Assembly (NCBI GenBank): GCA_036873135.1
Contig: JAPTYO010000007.1
Coordinates: 2,090,763-2,154,762, forward strand
Direction of reading: 5' to 3'
DNA: 64,000 nt
Source: Clarkia xantiana subsp. parviflora
Taxonomy: Eukaryota > Streptophyta > Magnoliopsida > Myrtales > Onagraceae
Numbering within the stretch: the stretch's first letter is position 1; every line of letters starts with the position of its first letter. A program made the position numbers and the translations under genes. The notes beneath the pieces were generated by a model. It saw only the letters and a list, made by a program, of their open reading frames with translations. It was not told where the DNA came from and made no database searches. Below, piece by piece: positions 32,991 through 45,311 of this stretch.

Positions 32991-33380
32991 GTATACACTT
33001 ATGTCTTAGAAACCAAAAATTGCCTTGCGCGCATCATATTTTATAGTAAAAGCACACGGAATGAAATTGAAGCAAAACATCAATTATTACAATGAAAAAA
33101 TCTAACATAACCCAAGAAAAAAAAAAAACTGAAATAATACAAACACGAACAAATATCGATTAAGCTCTCAGATTTTCACATTTGTTGGTACAAACTGGGT
33201 TAATAAGAACAAAACATCTTTTGGTACTATAAAATTCAGTATTTCCTACCAAATCATCGCAAGTTAAATAATAAGAAAATACAGATTAGAGTTGATAGAA
33301 ATTGGAATACAAGTACTAAACACCACTTCAATATTGTCCTGATAGCAGATTTGAAAACCCCTGCTTTGAGAATAGACAGA
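32991..33380. other. Intergenic sequence 3' of the Dus1-type gene
   Basis: AT-rich, probably including the dihydrouridine synthase 3' UTR. No other feature. Confidence 0.45.
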
Positions 33381-35488
33381 CTAAGCAGCAGAACCATTCA
33401 CTGAGACTTCCCCCTCAGTATCATCATCATCATCATCCTTCACATACAAGGGAATTCGACTTCCCTGAGCTCGAAGCTGATCCACCAACCCGTAAAGAAA
33501 CTCGAACGTTAAAATCGATTGTGAATTCAATTCCTCCCTCACTTGCGGCTGATTCCTAAACCACTCTCCAAGCATCTTATGAACATGAGACCGAACCATC
33601 CTCCACGGCACAGGATACTTCTCACACATCTTGAGGTAATCCACAATCAAGTCGGTCTGATCCAATTTCCCGTCCCTATTGCTCGATTCATCTCCCACAA
33701 TCGTGTCCCCTGTTCGAAACCCACCAAACAGGGCTGGATTCTCAAGTAGGGATTCTGCAGAAAGAACACCATCTGCACCCGTTTGTTCCAAACAGTCCAG
33801 TGCATCATCCATATGTCTTATGTTACCGTTTGCAAGGACGGGGATTTTGAGTGCGTTTTTGACTGCTCGTATTGCTGCCCAATCTGCCCGGATTTTCTTA
33901 CCGTCTTTCTGGTCCCTGGTTCGGCCGTGGACTGCCACAAGGGAGCAGCCTGCATCCTCCAGCATCTTTGCGTAGCTGAGGGTGTCCTCTATGTTTGGGA
34001 AGATACGGATTTTGCATGAGACTGGGACGTTCAAGTTTAGGACTAGTTTTTCCACTAGGGACTTTACTAGGGGGAGGTTGTCCATCAAGAATGCACCGTA
34101 GTAACCTCTCCTGGCAATGCGCTGAGGACACCTGCAAACCATATTTGCATTCCCATCATAAGAATTCTAATGAATGTCAAATCCTAGATGAGCATTTCTA
34201 GCTATATCCAACATTTCCATGATCTAAGTATCATAGGTATGATTCTGGCAACATGAAATTATAAATTTTTAAATATAATCACGGTATCACATCCCTTGGG
34301 ATTGATCTTATAATCATGGTCGGTTTACTCGAGTGATTAAGAATATTAGACAAAAATGAAATTCATAAAGAAGTTAGATGGAAGGATGTACATTGAATCT
34401 TCATATGGTTGTATAAATGGTAATTAAAACAAGAGAGGTTCTGCTTTCCTTTTCTGCTAAAAACCAATCAGTTTGCAGATGGTAAGACAGGTTAGTTCTA
34501 GTGGAATCCAACTATGCAATTATAAATGGCTTCCCGTTTGATAGCCTTGTTACTCGATCTATTCATATAAGCAAAACCATTGAGCATCTCTACCAAGCAA
34601 AAGTATTACTTAATTCACAGAGAAATTACCCCAAATTAATGTCCACATAATCGCAGTAGGGTTCCACTCTCCTTGCAGCTTCGAGTAAAGTGTCAGGATC
34701 ATTGGCACAAAATTGAACAAATAACGGGCGATCCTCCTGAAATTTCGGCAATGTAAAACAATCAATTAATCCGCTGCATACTTTAATTCAATCAATTATA
34801 CAAAAACTCTTTATAATCAATGTTCAAATAACAAAATCTAGATTATCAGAATTCAGAGCATGTCTACATAAAACTGTATGTGCTAAACTTATTGAAGAGA
34901 AGGCTTCATTGGGGTTGAAGTAAGAGAAACTTGTTAAACCAAAAACTAAATTTGCAACTTCAGATAGTAAAATGCCTGCCTCCCTCATCCTAATCCACAA
35001 TTCCTGGAAACAATTGAAACAGCTACTGGAATGGGAAACTCAAGAGTGAAGATCATCAATGGCTATACCTTGCAGGTAGTGAATTCCAGGTTCCGATACT
35101 TCTCGTTCTCGGTGAAGATCCTTGAGTGCAGCATAGGCGTGTACGCAGCGTCAGCTCCATACTTGCGGCACAGCATTCGAAACGGTAGCTCCGAATTATC
35201 CACCATCGGGGCCACAATCAGCTTCGGTTTTCCGAGCTTGTTCCAGTGAGCCCAGGCGCGGTCGACTCGCGACTCCCCGCCCAAGCAACGAGCCGGCGAG
35301 CCATTAGTGTACGGCGGATCATCGGCCAAAGTAGAACTGGATTCTACTTCGTCGTTCGGCGGCGGATTGGAGCAGAGTTGGTCTTCGAGGTCCGGCGTTT
35401 GAGCGAGAGTCGAAGCCATCAGGGATTGCAGCAAAGACACGTAGGGACGTGGATAGAGAGGAGAGGCCACGCGAGGCAGCAGTTTCAT
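33381..35488 (-). CDS. DUS1: tRNA-dihydrouridine synthase, Dus1 type (U16/U17)
   Basis: Three exons, 35488-35069, 34736-34630 and 34131-33381, join in frame with consensus splice sites to give about 425 aa. The N-terminal 75 residues are non-conserved and may include an organellar targeting signal. The FMN-binding TIM barrel follows: [20 protein letters not shown] and [11 protein letters not shown] (about 93-124), [30 protein letters not shown] (about 169-185), [21 protein letters not shown] and [19 protein letters not shown] plus YYGAFL is the signature of eukaryotic Dus1. The enzyme reduces uridine to dihydrouridine at positions 16/17 of the tRNA D-loop using FMN and NADPH. The acidic C-terminal tail is normal for the family. 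Confidence 0.93.
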
Positions 35489-36307
35489 GAGCGGGAACAG
35501 GGAGTGGGAATAAACCCCATCACTGCAAACTGTCGCTTAACGATACTGGGAAAACGGCTAGGGTTCGTTTCGTGGGGGCGCGGAAGTCGGAACTAAAGAA
35601 TATCCGAGTCAGAGATGTATGGATTCTTTTCCAAGTCAAATGATTTTTGACTCAGTTAGCTTCTAAATTGACGGTAATTCTTTATTCTAGATTATACATA
35701 AATAAATAAATACGTTTACATTATGAAAAGAATAACCTAAATAGATTATTTTTTAAAAATTTATACATATCACATAAGTGAGTTTTATAATCAAAATGTA
35801 TTTTTTTGATGATACCCCGAGAGAGTACGAGTTAGATGAAGTATCTGTAAGAATATATCGGATATCTTTACGAATAACTTCTAACTTATGAGATAATTAA
35901 TTAATGCATGCATTTTATTAGTAAGTTTTACGAATAACTTCTAACTTATGAGATAATTAATTAATGCATGCATTTTATTAGTAAGTTTTATTTGTAGGAG
36001 GGTTGTGTGTAAAATCGCACTGAACTAAGCCGAGGAATATAAAGGGTTGTAATATTCAACACATTGTTTAACTCGGGCAAAGTAACCCAAAATTTGAAAT
36101 TTTGAAGTAAAAATGCATTATCTTTTGACACTTTTTTTTGCCAAACGTTATCTTTTGAAACATGGGTTTGACCAAAGAAAGCAAAACAGAACGCGAATGG
36201 ATGCAAAACATAACACAAATCAATGCAAAACAGTAGCCTTAATAAATAAATTATCCAACACGAGATCGGAACAATGATACAATCAAAGCCATACCAGAAA
36301 TCTTCTT
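35489..36307. other. Intergenic sequence with a 60-bp tandem duplication
   Basis: Promoter of the Dus1-type gene on the right flank of its ATG, then AT-rich sequence and the probable 3' UTR of the VFB-type gene. No gene recognised. Confidence 0.5.
35867..35986. repeat. Perfect 60-bp tandem duplication
   Basis: Two adjacent identical units starting TTTACGAATAACTTC (35867 and 35927), each containing AATTAATTAATGCATGCATT. Confidence 0.9.
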
Positions 36308-37936
36308 CTACAAGTTGCCATTGGAGCTACTATCACCATTGGACCACCTCCGGAAGGTACATGCCACCAGATTTCTGCTGGCAAAGATCCCCAATTTCGC
36401 CCTGAAAGCCGCTACCCTATCACTGTTGCTAGAACCCGCCACTGCTACATTTGAATTCATTGCTCGGCGGAACATAGGCATGGTTTCCATGGTGGCTTCA
36501 GAGGCCAAATCCTCATCTTCTGCCTCCACGTCTATGTTGAATATCAACGATCTTTTCCGCTCCCTAAAACATTCAGCTACTTCAGGACTGACTCCTCTAC
36601 ACTTCCTCACCTTAATCTTGATCAAACTAGGGCAGCCGAGAGCAAGAAATTGAATTCCCACATCTGTGATTGGACAACCTTTGATACAAAGCTTCCTTAG
36701 GGATTCACATCTCGCGATGCAAGCAATTTCCGCATCTCTAATGCTGTCGCTGCTGCAAAGGGCGAGCCTTTCTAGTTTCTGGCAACTTGAAGCAATCTCA
36801 AGGAGGCTTGAGTGTGTGGCATTGACGCCAATCAGAACAAGTTCCTGCAGATTGCAGCAGTGATTAGCTATTCCCACCAGACCTTCGTCTCCAATTCTAT
36901 TGATTCTCCAACCGTCGATGTAGAGCTTCCTCAATTGGAAGCAGCTCTCTGCAACAAAATGGAGACCTGAATTTGAACATTCAGGGACCTTAACTAGGTG
37001 CAGAGTCTCGATCCCCTTGCAGCCTGAGATCCCTTCAAGACCTATATCTGAAACTTGAATCCTCTCCAGATGAATATCCACTAACCCTATATTTGATCTC
37101 CCAATCGTTTGGAGAACAGTGTCCCACTCGCCTAAACAGCGAATTAGCTTCAGAGTTTTCAGATTTTTGGCACCGATTATCAGGGGACTGAAACACTGAC
37201 CGTGGATGATCTCCTTCAAGCAGATGGATCTTAGGGATTTGGCAGCAATGCCAGGTCCGATTGGCTCAGCTCCGTCGTGGATTCCTCTGAGCCGCTTGAT
37301 TGAGATCTCCTCGAGGCTCGTGCAGTGATCGAGGACGGCATTGATGGCTTTGGCACCTAACGAACAAGATCCACACGAGAACTTCCTCAGGCTCTTAGCG
37401 TATTGCGCGAACACCGCGACACCGAGATCTGTGAGCTCACGGCAGCCGCGCAGCTTGAGTCGTGAGAGAGACGGACACTTAAGACCGATGAGAATCAGAG
37501 CGTCGTTGTTTATGCTGATAGACTTCCGGTCGCACCGCAGGGAGAGCTTGGCTACGGAATCAAACCGAGCGAATATTGACGGGATGTAGGGGATCAGCTC
37601 CGACTGAGCGTCAAGCGATAGGCGGTGCCGGCTCTCACCGTCTACGGCCAGCCAGCGCCTACAGACGAGCGAGCACCGTTTGCGGTCGCCGGAGTTGAGG
37701 AAATGAAACACGTGTGCCAGGCACTCATCAGGGAGATCGCCGGTGTAGTCGCAGCCGCGTCCTCTGTCACCAGAATCATCTCCAGAGAGATCTCCTTCAC
37801 CTACCCCGTTAAGGACAGCATCGTTCAGATGCGGAAGCAGATCTAGCACGAGGCCCACCTCCAGCGCCTCAGAAGTGGAGGATTCGCGGCGGTTGAGTTC
37901 GAGCGGGCTTGAGGGAATAGATGGAGACTGTCCCAT
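36308..37936 (-). CDS. F-box/LRR protein, VIER F-BOX (VFB)/SKIP2 type
   Basis: Intronless. I chose the start MGQSPS at 37936 because VFB/SKIP2 proteins begin MGQ; an in-frame ATG six codons upstream (37954) is possible. 542 aa. The F-box spans about residues 64-108 (YTGDLPDECLAHVFHFLNSG, then CSLVCRRWLAVDGESRHRL). It is followed by about a dozen AMN1-type leucine-rich repeats (such as CPSLSRLKLRGCRELTDLGV, LEEISIKRLRGI, ELVLIGVNATHSSLL, LCIKGCPITDVGIQFLALGC) and a Ser-rich C-terminal region. Such proteins bind ASK/SKP1 and act as SCF E3 ligase receptors; the Arabidopsis VFB genes affect growth and lateral root formation. The frame is complete and undamaged. Confidence 0.93.
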   Translation of the reverse strand: MGQSPSIPSSPLELNRRESSTSEALEVGLVLDLLPHLNDAVLNGVGEGDLSGDDSGDRGRGCDYTGDLPDECLAHVFHFLNSGDRKRCSLVCRRWLAVDGESRHRLSLDAQSELIPYIPSIFARFDSVAKLSLRCDRKSISINNDALILIGLKCPSLSRLKLRGCRELTDLGVAVFAQYAKSLRKFSCGSCSLGAKAINAVLDHCTSLEEISIKRLRGIHDGAEPIGPGIAAKSLRSICLKEIIHGQCFSPLIIGAKNLKTLKLIRCLGEWDTVLQTIGRSNIGLVDIHLERIQVSDIGLEGISGCKGIETLHLVKVPECSNSGLHFVAESCFQLRKLYIDGWRINRIGDEGLVGIANHCCNLQELVLIGVNATHSSLLEIASSCQKLERLALCSSDSIRDAEIACIARCESLRKLCIKGCPITDVGIQFLALGCPSLIKIKVRKCRGVSPEVAECFRERKRSLIFNIDVEAEDEDLASEATMETMPMFRRAMNSNVAVAGSSNSDRVAAFRAKLGIFASRNLVACTFRRWSNGDSSSNGNL

Positions 37937-40530
37937 TGAGAAAGTGGAGAGCACGCGCCGTCAACGATATCGTTCCGTCGGAGAAAAATAACCGGGAATG
38001 GCAGAAGAAGATGAAACGGAGGATTGATTAACTGCGTGCGCGCAGGCTTCTTATAAGTTTATAACCATTGTGGTGCCTGTACGCAGTGGGAGAGAGTTAT
38101 GATACTCTACACCCGAGTGTTGGGGAATGCAAAATTTACGGCTATTCAAATTCAAGTGGCAGAATAATTATTTGGTTTTGTGTAGCGAATGTTATCAGTA
38201 TCACGCACGTGTCACGTGCCTGGAGTTTTGACGCTCCCAGCGGAATCGGCACGCGGGGCATACAGCTCTGCCACTGTGGATCAGCCCTCAATACTCCCCA
38301 AGGATCAGTTTTCGAAGCCCAACTTGCACTGCGCATACGGACGGAACAGGTCGTGATTAATGGGTCTCGCTCCTAAGAGCAGCTTGACTGGTTTTCGGCC
38401 TGCCCTGGCCATCATCAGGAGAGCGGCATTAGCTCCCGAACCAGCAAGATCCCGAAGGATGTGCCTCGCCTTACCGATAACAACCAGGACAATGAGAACC
38501 GGTCAATGACTATCAAGCTTCACCCAATGTCTGGGGGGAGAGTTCCGCATCCGTCACGACCTGTCCTGGCTTCCAACGCTACTCCCCCCTTAAAGAGCTT
38601 TATATAACAAAACTCCAATGGACATAGTAGACGTTGGTGTGCTCCAACTAGCACCAGTTTTCCAGGCACGTGACAATTTCCCCCATCCAACCAACGCAAC
38701 GCCCTCGTTGCGACAGACCCGCTGCTTAAAATCTTCAATATCTCAGCAGCAGGACACTTTACCACGCCATCAAAATTTCTGCCTTCTTGGGTCTTGTACG
38801 AGTTGTATTGGCGCATTGACCCCTCACCGCGAGAAATCAACGATCGTCGGTCACAGTCACCTCCTCGTGATGCACCACTACGATCCTGGGAAATATCTCC
38901 TCTTGCGCTTCCCTGCGCTCGGCTTCCTCGCCTTAGAGGCTTCCCCACCAGCGTTCCTTCGTTTAGAGGGTCAAATTTTCATTTTTATGTTTCTTTCGGT
39001 CTTTTTTATAATTTGTCGGTTTTGTTTGGTACTTTCGAATTTTGTATTAGGCTTAGGGTTTTAGATTTCTCTATTTAAACTATTTAGCCGTCATTTACAT
39101 TCAGTTTATTGATTAATGAAAAAAATTGAGGTTTTCTTATACCCTGCGTCAAATTCTCTGCATTCTTTGAATCAACGAGTTCTTGCGCCTCTATCCATCA
39201 AATTCTCAGCATTCCCTTTCGAATCAACGAATCCGAGTCTTTAATTCCTATCCATCACGCCGCATTAGTGTATATGCGGCTACGAACCAACTTGATGAGA
39301 GCACTTTAAAAAAAGAGAGTATATCGATTGAATTGGTAAATGGTTGGTTAGTGACCAAAAAGATAGAAAAAAAATGGTAAAAGGTCCAAATTGAGGAATA
39401 AATCGTAACTTGGTCAAAGGTCAATAGTTGAACACCTCGTTAGTCAGCCTAAGGAAAAGACATTATAGAAAGATGATGGAGCTAGCAATAGCCATGATGT
39501 TTGAATTGTTCGTCTGATTAGTATAGTTTTGGTCGTGTCCTTCAAGTGGTCGTGGTTCTTCCCATTGGTCGTGGTTCTTCCAATAGTTTTGGAGGTAAGT
39601 TGAATGAACACGATTCTTTTTTTAAGTTACAAATTTGAAAGAAAAAAAGGTACTATTTACTAAATTGACAAATTTTAATCGGTAGTTACATTTATAATTT
39701 TCAAATAAAATATAGGGACAAAAACTAAGTCATGCCCAACCATGTAATATGGGATGAGGTTTTATCATTTAATCAAAAAATTATATATAAATATCTCTCG
39801 AGCTCTAAAAGTGAAAAAATAATTATACTCCGCATTTTATTATTTACGAATTATAATTGGGCAATTGTTCGAAGATGATTCCAAAGCGATTCCCGATGAG
39901 TGTAAGTCGGATTGGCGTAAATCACCGTGCTATCTCATTCATATGGACGGCCGTAGTGAACCCTAAAAGTAATGTGTTGGCTTGACGATTCCTCAATCAC
40001 ACTGTCTTTATCAAACGCATTGTAAGCGGATATTATTAAGAATCTAACTAACCCCTATATATATATTCCCTTATGAAAAAAAAAAAAAAAAAAAACTTGA
40101 AACTAAGAAGAATATAAATTTTCAACATAATCGTGGATCTCGAATTCATGACTACAAAATTAAAAGCTTTACACTCTCAACTGAGCTAAACTAGATAATT
40201 ATATCAAATTTTAAAGCAGTTTTGAATCGACAAGGTTTAAAGAAAGTAATGGTAACACAAATTTAGGTGACAAGAAAGAAAACTAGCTAGGTTCAAAATA
40301 TTCGCTTCCATTATATATTTGTACACCACATTCACGTTCAATAAAAACGAGCTTAGAAAACATAACCTACGTAGGCCATGAGTTCAATTATTAAAGTAAG
40401 CATTTGCCTGAAATGTATTAACATACAAAAATTAAAAAGTTATCCAAAAGAGACGTGTGCATCGAAACACTTATTCAATCTATACATACAATACAATACC
40501 ACCCACATTAATTCATGCATGATTTCACGA
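37937..40530. other. Intergenic sequence, with a possible LTR-derived remnant at about 38190-39120
   Basis: 37937-38060 is the VFB-type promoter and 5' UTR. The stretch about 38190-38960 is much more GC-rich than its surroundings. It has a minus-strand TATATAAAG (about 38600) and a plus-strand promoter-like stretch (TCTCTATTTAAACTATT) at about 39070, which suggests an old LTR or other transposon remnant, but I cannot find matching ends. The rest is AT-rich, with a poly-A run at 40076-40096. No intact gene is seen. Confidence 0.35.
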
Positions 40531-43394
40531 TCAACTTTTTGCAATCTCTATAAGATAAGTGCTGAGCTCTAATGGTTTAGAGAACATGACCATGTGGTCC
40601 GAACCAACGATCACCTTCACTTCATCTGGAGGTGTTTTCTCAATCATCCACCTCTGCAATTCCTCCGTGATCACTTTATCACAGTCGCACACGATATAAA
40701 CTCGGCGAACCGACCCGAATCTCTCTCGGCTAACCGATGTTTGGTCACGAAGCAATGTCTCGTTATCGTACAATCGAATAGGCCTCAATAGATACGACGC
40801 GAGTATCAAATCCTGCGAGTAACGGCTTCATATTTACGAAGAACTAATGAAGAAGTTGAATGGAGCATACATAGGTTATTAACCTAGCAAGGTCCAGATG
40901 GCTGGATGGATGCTGACTAGGTCAATTTAGCGCTTTTGTTCAATTATAGTATTTAGGGGCTAAATTATACAAAATAGAGTTATGGAAATAAATAGAAGGA
41001 CTAAATTAAAAAAGGGTCTAGAGTTAAAAATGTTTTTTGGTACAATATGTTTGACCGATTGTTGTGACTTTTGGTACAAATGTTTCTTTTTGTATACTAT
41101 GGGTACCATCACTTTCTACACTTTTGGTCATCTTTTTGTTAGTTTTTGCAGTTAAGTGGTACGTGCAAATCACGTGACTTGCCCTATACTTTTGATTTTG
41201 TTTAATTTAGTCTCTTGAATACATTCCTAACTTTTTTTTTTGTTCAATTTAGTCTCGAAGAACCCCAAATCGAACCACTAGGCTCGATGGACCCAGCCTT
41301 GGGTTAGCCATGACTAGTCCAATTGACTTAGCATTGGGTCTAACCCCGGTCTGGGTCACTGGACCCAGCCCTGGGCTATCCCAAAAATCGGTTCATTGAG
41401 TCTAGTGGTTCGATTTGGGTTTCTCGAGACTAAATTGGAAAAAAAAAATTAAGAATTATTAAATGGACTAAATTGAACAAAATCAAAAGTATAAGAAAAG
41501 TCACGTGACTTTTACGTGCCACTTAACGGTAAAAAATAACGGTCAATTAACGGATATACCAAAAGTTTACAAAGTACAAACAAATGGTACAAAGTAAAGA
41601 AAAAAAAAAACATAATGTACCAAAATACACAATTAGTTAGACATATGGTATGGAAAGACCCTTTTAACCTTAGATTCTAATAAATATAGGATAGACAGTT
41701 TCAGAGAGGAGACGAGACTAACCTCAGGTGGTGAGAGTTGATAGAGCTTAGATGACATGAAGTTGAACCCGAAAATGGATGTCCAGTACTCACCATTGAA
41801 TTCGAACTTGGAGTCCATGCTGTAATCAAGTCCTTCTTTAAACTAATCAACACAAAATATATAGATTATATAATCTAACAAAAAGATTAATTAATTTAGC
41901 TAGCTAATTTATATATTAAGAATGATGAAGTACGTTTTCAAATACTTCTGCAGAAGCGGAGAGGTAGCTGAGTTGAGGGCCGGGCATAAAAGCCGCAGCA
42001 AAAACCGCCACCTTGATCTTCTCCGGGTACCTCTCTATGGCCATGGCCACGGCGGCTCCGCCCATACTGTGACCCACCAGCACCACCTTCTCCGGTGATG
42101 TAACTGACTGCAGGAAGTTCAGCAACGGCTCCACGTACTCCAACATGGAGTTCACATCCTTCAACTATATAGATTAACATGCAACCATTTTTTAAAAAAA
42201 TGATCTTCTTAATTATTTCATCCATTAATAATTAAAGGTTAGTAACAAATCAATCTTTAACTAAATTTTAATCAAATTACTAATCCCTACTCGGATTTTA
42301 ATTTTTTTAAAACTTTAAATTTCTGAACAAATTGCTATGTTTGTTACAATTTCTTTCTAAGTTTAACATAAAATTAAAATGAACATGTTTCGGTCACGTG
42401 AGATATTTTAATGTGTACTCAAAATAGATGTCGTAATAAACTGAAATAATTACATCAAAATACATTCAATGAAACGATCACTTGGACTTTCATCAAATTC
42501 CAGTAAAGTCTTTCAATTAAAGGTATTTCATTATATCCTTTCAAAATATTGTCAAATCATCAAGTGTAACATCAAAAGACCACGCGTGATTGTAACGGGC
42601 GTATGAAAACTGCTCGAAAATTAAAAGTTTAGATAGCTAATTTAAAAAATTGAGTAAATATTTGTAATTTCTTCAAAATTTAAAAGGTTAACAGGTCATT
42701 TGGTCCATGATGTTTGACCATTTTTGGGTTTTGGTCCGTGATGTTCTTTTTTTTTCCCTAGTTTTGGTACCATATGTTTGCAGATTTTTCTAGTTTTGGT
42801 CCGACCGTTACATTCCGTCCATTTTTTCCGTTAAGTGACATGTGCAAGTCACGTGATCCACCCTAAACTTTCAATTTTGTTCAAAATTGGAGGAATTGAC
42901 ACCCTAACGTAGTTCAATTTGGACGAACTGAACTAGGTTTAATGGGTCAAATTTGGGGGAATTGACACCCTAAACCTAGTTCAAGGGTCAATTCCACCAA
43001 ATTTGAACAAAATTGAAAGTTTAGGGTGGATCACGTGACTTGCACATGTAAATAATGGAAAAAATGGACGGAATGTAACGGTCAGACTAAAACTAGAAAA
43101 ATCTGCAAACATATGGTACCAAAACTAAACAAAGAAAAACATTATGAACCAAATCCCAAAAGTGATCAAACATTATAGACCAAAATACCTATTAACCCAA
43201 ATTTAAATAACGATTTAGTTATTATTTACCTGCTTGGGGTGCACCCCGGAAGCGGCAAGGTCGAGGGCGGTGACTCGGTGGCCGGAAGATTGAAGAAGGG
43301 AGGCAACCTTATACCAGCACCAAGCACCATGGCATGCTCCGTGGATTAACACAAAGTGATGCCTCTCATCATCTATATCTTTCTTCTTCTCCAT
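40531..43394 (-). CDS. Methylesterase (MES/SABP2-type) alpha/beta hydrolase
   Basis: Four exons, 43394-43230, 42164-41934, 41842-41723 and 40812-40531, all phase 0, give 265 aa, the family length. Motifs are [16 protein letters not shown] (oxyanion-hole HG), VGHSMGG with nucleophile Ser88, VCDCDKVI with Asp217, and [11 protein letters not shown] with His245. The triad is offset by exactly +7 from the Ser81/Asp210/His238 I recall for tobacco SABP2. The enzymes are cytosolic and hydrolyse methyl esters of salicylate, jasmonate or indole-acetate; relatives act as hydroxynitrile lyases or in alkaloid pathways, so the substrate cannot be assigned. Introns 1 and 3 each contain a Mutator-like foldback MITE, which makes the gene unusually long. 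Confidence 0.9.
41021..41669. mobile_element. Mutator-like foldback MITE, copy 3 (in esterase intron 3)
   Basis: Long inverted repeat of about 649 bp. The left end, GAGTTAAAAATG with GGTACAATATGTTTGAC, pairs with the right end, GACATATGGTATGG with CTTTTAACC. The arms contain CACGTG. A clear 9-bp duplication is not visible, so the ends are approximate. It is related to copies at 14897, 32384 and 42685. Confidence 0.7.
42685..43198. mobile_element. Mutator-like foldback MITE, copy 4 (in esterase intron 1)
   Basis: 514-bp long inverted repeat, from AGGTTAACAGGTC to ACCTATTAACCC, with a perfect 9-bp target duplication AAATTTAAA (42676-42684 and 43199-43207). It is closest to copy 1 in the arms (GGTCCATGATGTTTGACC). 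Non-coding. Confidence 0.85.
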
Positions 43395-45053
43395 CTGATG
43401 TTTTGCTTGTCTTATGAATCAGAATCATCACACACTTATATATATATATATATATCTACTAAGAAAAGTATTAGAAATATACATATATGTAATTATGTGG
43501 CCAATAAAATGTTAGCTATCCCTTTCACTTTTTAATCATTCCCCTCTTTCTATCTGTTTATAGTAATAGTCAATATTTTATCTCACTATTTCTTTTTTTC
43601 TCTCGAGTTAGGTTGGTTTTCTAGTTTTAGAATAATTTTGAATCTCCCATACATGTGATGTGTTTAGCCATTCTGATATAATAATACATAAATAATGATG
43701 ATTGTTGTTTTCATGGAGATGATGGAATTCGCTAGAATATTGAATAATTTTTTTTTAATAATATTATATAGTTGACATTAAAAAAAAACATAGTGATTAC
43801 AAAAGGGGAATAAGACGGTTACGTTAGCATCTTTGTATGAATTCAAGTCTCCGTATAAATAATACAACTGCTAGCATAACTAGAAATATAGAATAATAAA
43901 GTAAGACACAAGCATGCAAACATTAATTCTTAAAGTAAATGACAATATCAGTTTAACAACAATGAAGATCCAAATTAAAATATAGATGCTTGGTGATTAG
44001 GTCTAGATCTGATTAAGCGGAAAAATCAAAACCATTAAAAAAAAAAACAGAGACTTTTTCAAATAGAATCTAACTAGCAGTAGCTCTATGCAACAAGCAA
44101 TATCTGAAAATGGTACCCAATACGATAAAAATTACAGATAATCCAATAAACAAACAAAAAACACCACATGAGGGGGTCGAAAGTTGGTTGATGTTCCTCC
44201 TATATAAACAATGTCAAAGGCCAAACTATTAATGTATCCCAAAACGAGGAACACCCGGGGACAAACACACTTTAAAGGTATCGAAGAAAGACTCACTTTC
44301 TCTCGAAGAAAAAAATAGTTTACAAATGGTGAATTATGAAAAAGTTTGGTAAGATCTAATCTATAGCAAATACAAGATTAAGTTGGATATATAATAAGGA
44401 GTTCATAATTCTAAAATTTAAATTAAGTTATAGATTTTTTTAGACTTATATGGTAATTAACTTATAAATCAATCAATATTTATAGACTAATTTATCTTAT
44501 TTGACATTCATTTACTTAATTATACTAACTAGCTTTTTTTAACAGTGTTAACTAACTCTTTTATTTATAATTTTACACCAACTAACTATTTTACTATGCC
44601 AACTAACTTTCTTTTAATGTTTTGATAAATACTTAATTTACATAATTAACTCAACTTTCTTTTACTTATTCACTTCAACTAATATATATTACCATGTCAA
44701 CTAACTTTCTTTTACATTTTGTTTTCACTGTAATTTGACATGATTATATATCTGTGTATTAAAAATTAATATTTTAATAAACTATATTTTGTTATACATT
44801 AATTATTTGAAAGTAAATTATATAAAATATAGTTATTTAAACAAAGTTAATTATGTAAGACCTACATAAGAAGTCGATAAGGGACCATCATTGTGAAAAT
44901 GGTTTTTTTTAGTTCACATTGGCTTAATTAATTAGCACATGTCAAACTAAAGTGAACTAAACTAGGGACTATTATTATGGATGCTCTAATTCTACACATG
45001 ATTCTTTTTTGGCCAACAAGTAACTACTACAGTATACAGTACTACAGTCTAGT
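43395..45053. other. Intergenic sequence between the esterase and MED25-like genes
   Basis: The left part is the esterase promoter, with a short TA microsatellite (43436-43454). The remainder is AT-rich, without recognised genes. At 45054 homology with the left-edge MED25 promoter begins. Confidence 0.5.
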
Positions 45054-45311
45054 ACACATGATCGGTCTTCCTTTTGTACCCAGAGTCCCAGACCAAGGGA
45101 AAGGGTGCAAATTGCAATCTAGAAGTTTAGGGTTTAGGGTTCAGTCTCCAAGGTACCTCGGTCGTGCTCCAAGGTACATTCTGGACCAGTTCTACGCTTC
45201 TGCACATTACATCTGCTCCGGACCATCGCGTTCAGCTACCACTTCACAATTCGGAGTCATAATCACTCGTCCCTAAATTCAAATTCCGTTGTTTAGGCGG
45301 GAAATTCTGCG
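45054..45311 (+). promoter_or_regulatory. MED25-like upstream region with telo-box
   Basis: Homologous in inverted orientation to 105-410. Telo-box-like GTTTAGGGTTTAGGGTT at 45126-45142. Sequence conservation and position suggest promoter plus 5' UTR. Confidence 0.5.

Noticed and set aside
38520..38948. 142-codon minus-strand frame in a GC-rich patch
   Set aside because: No recognisable domain, and a TATA-like sequence lies inside it; treated as a possible transposon remnant.
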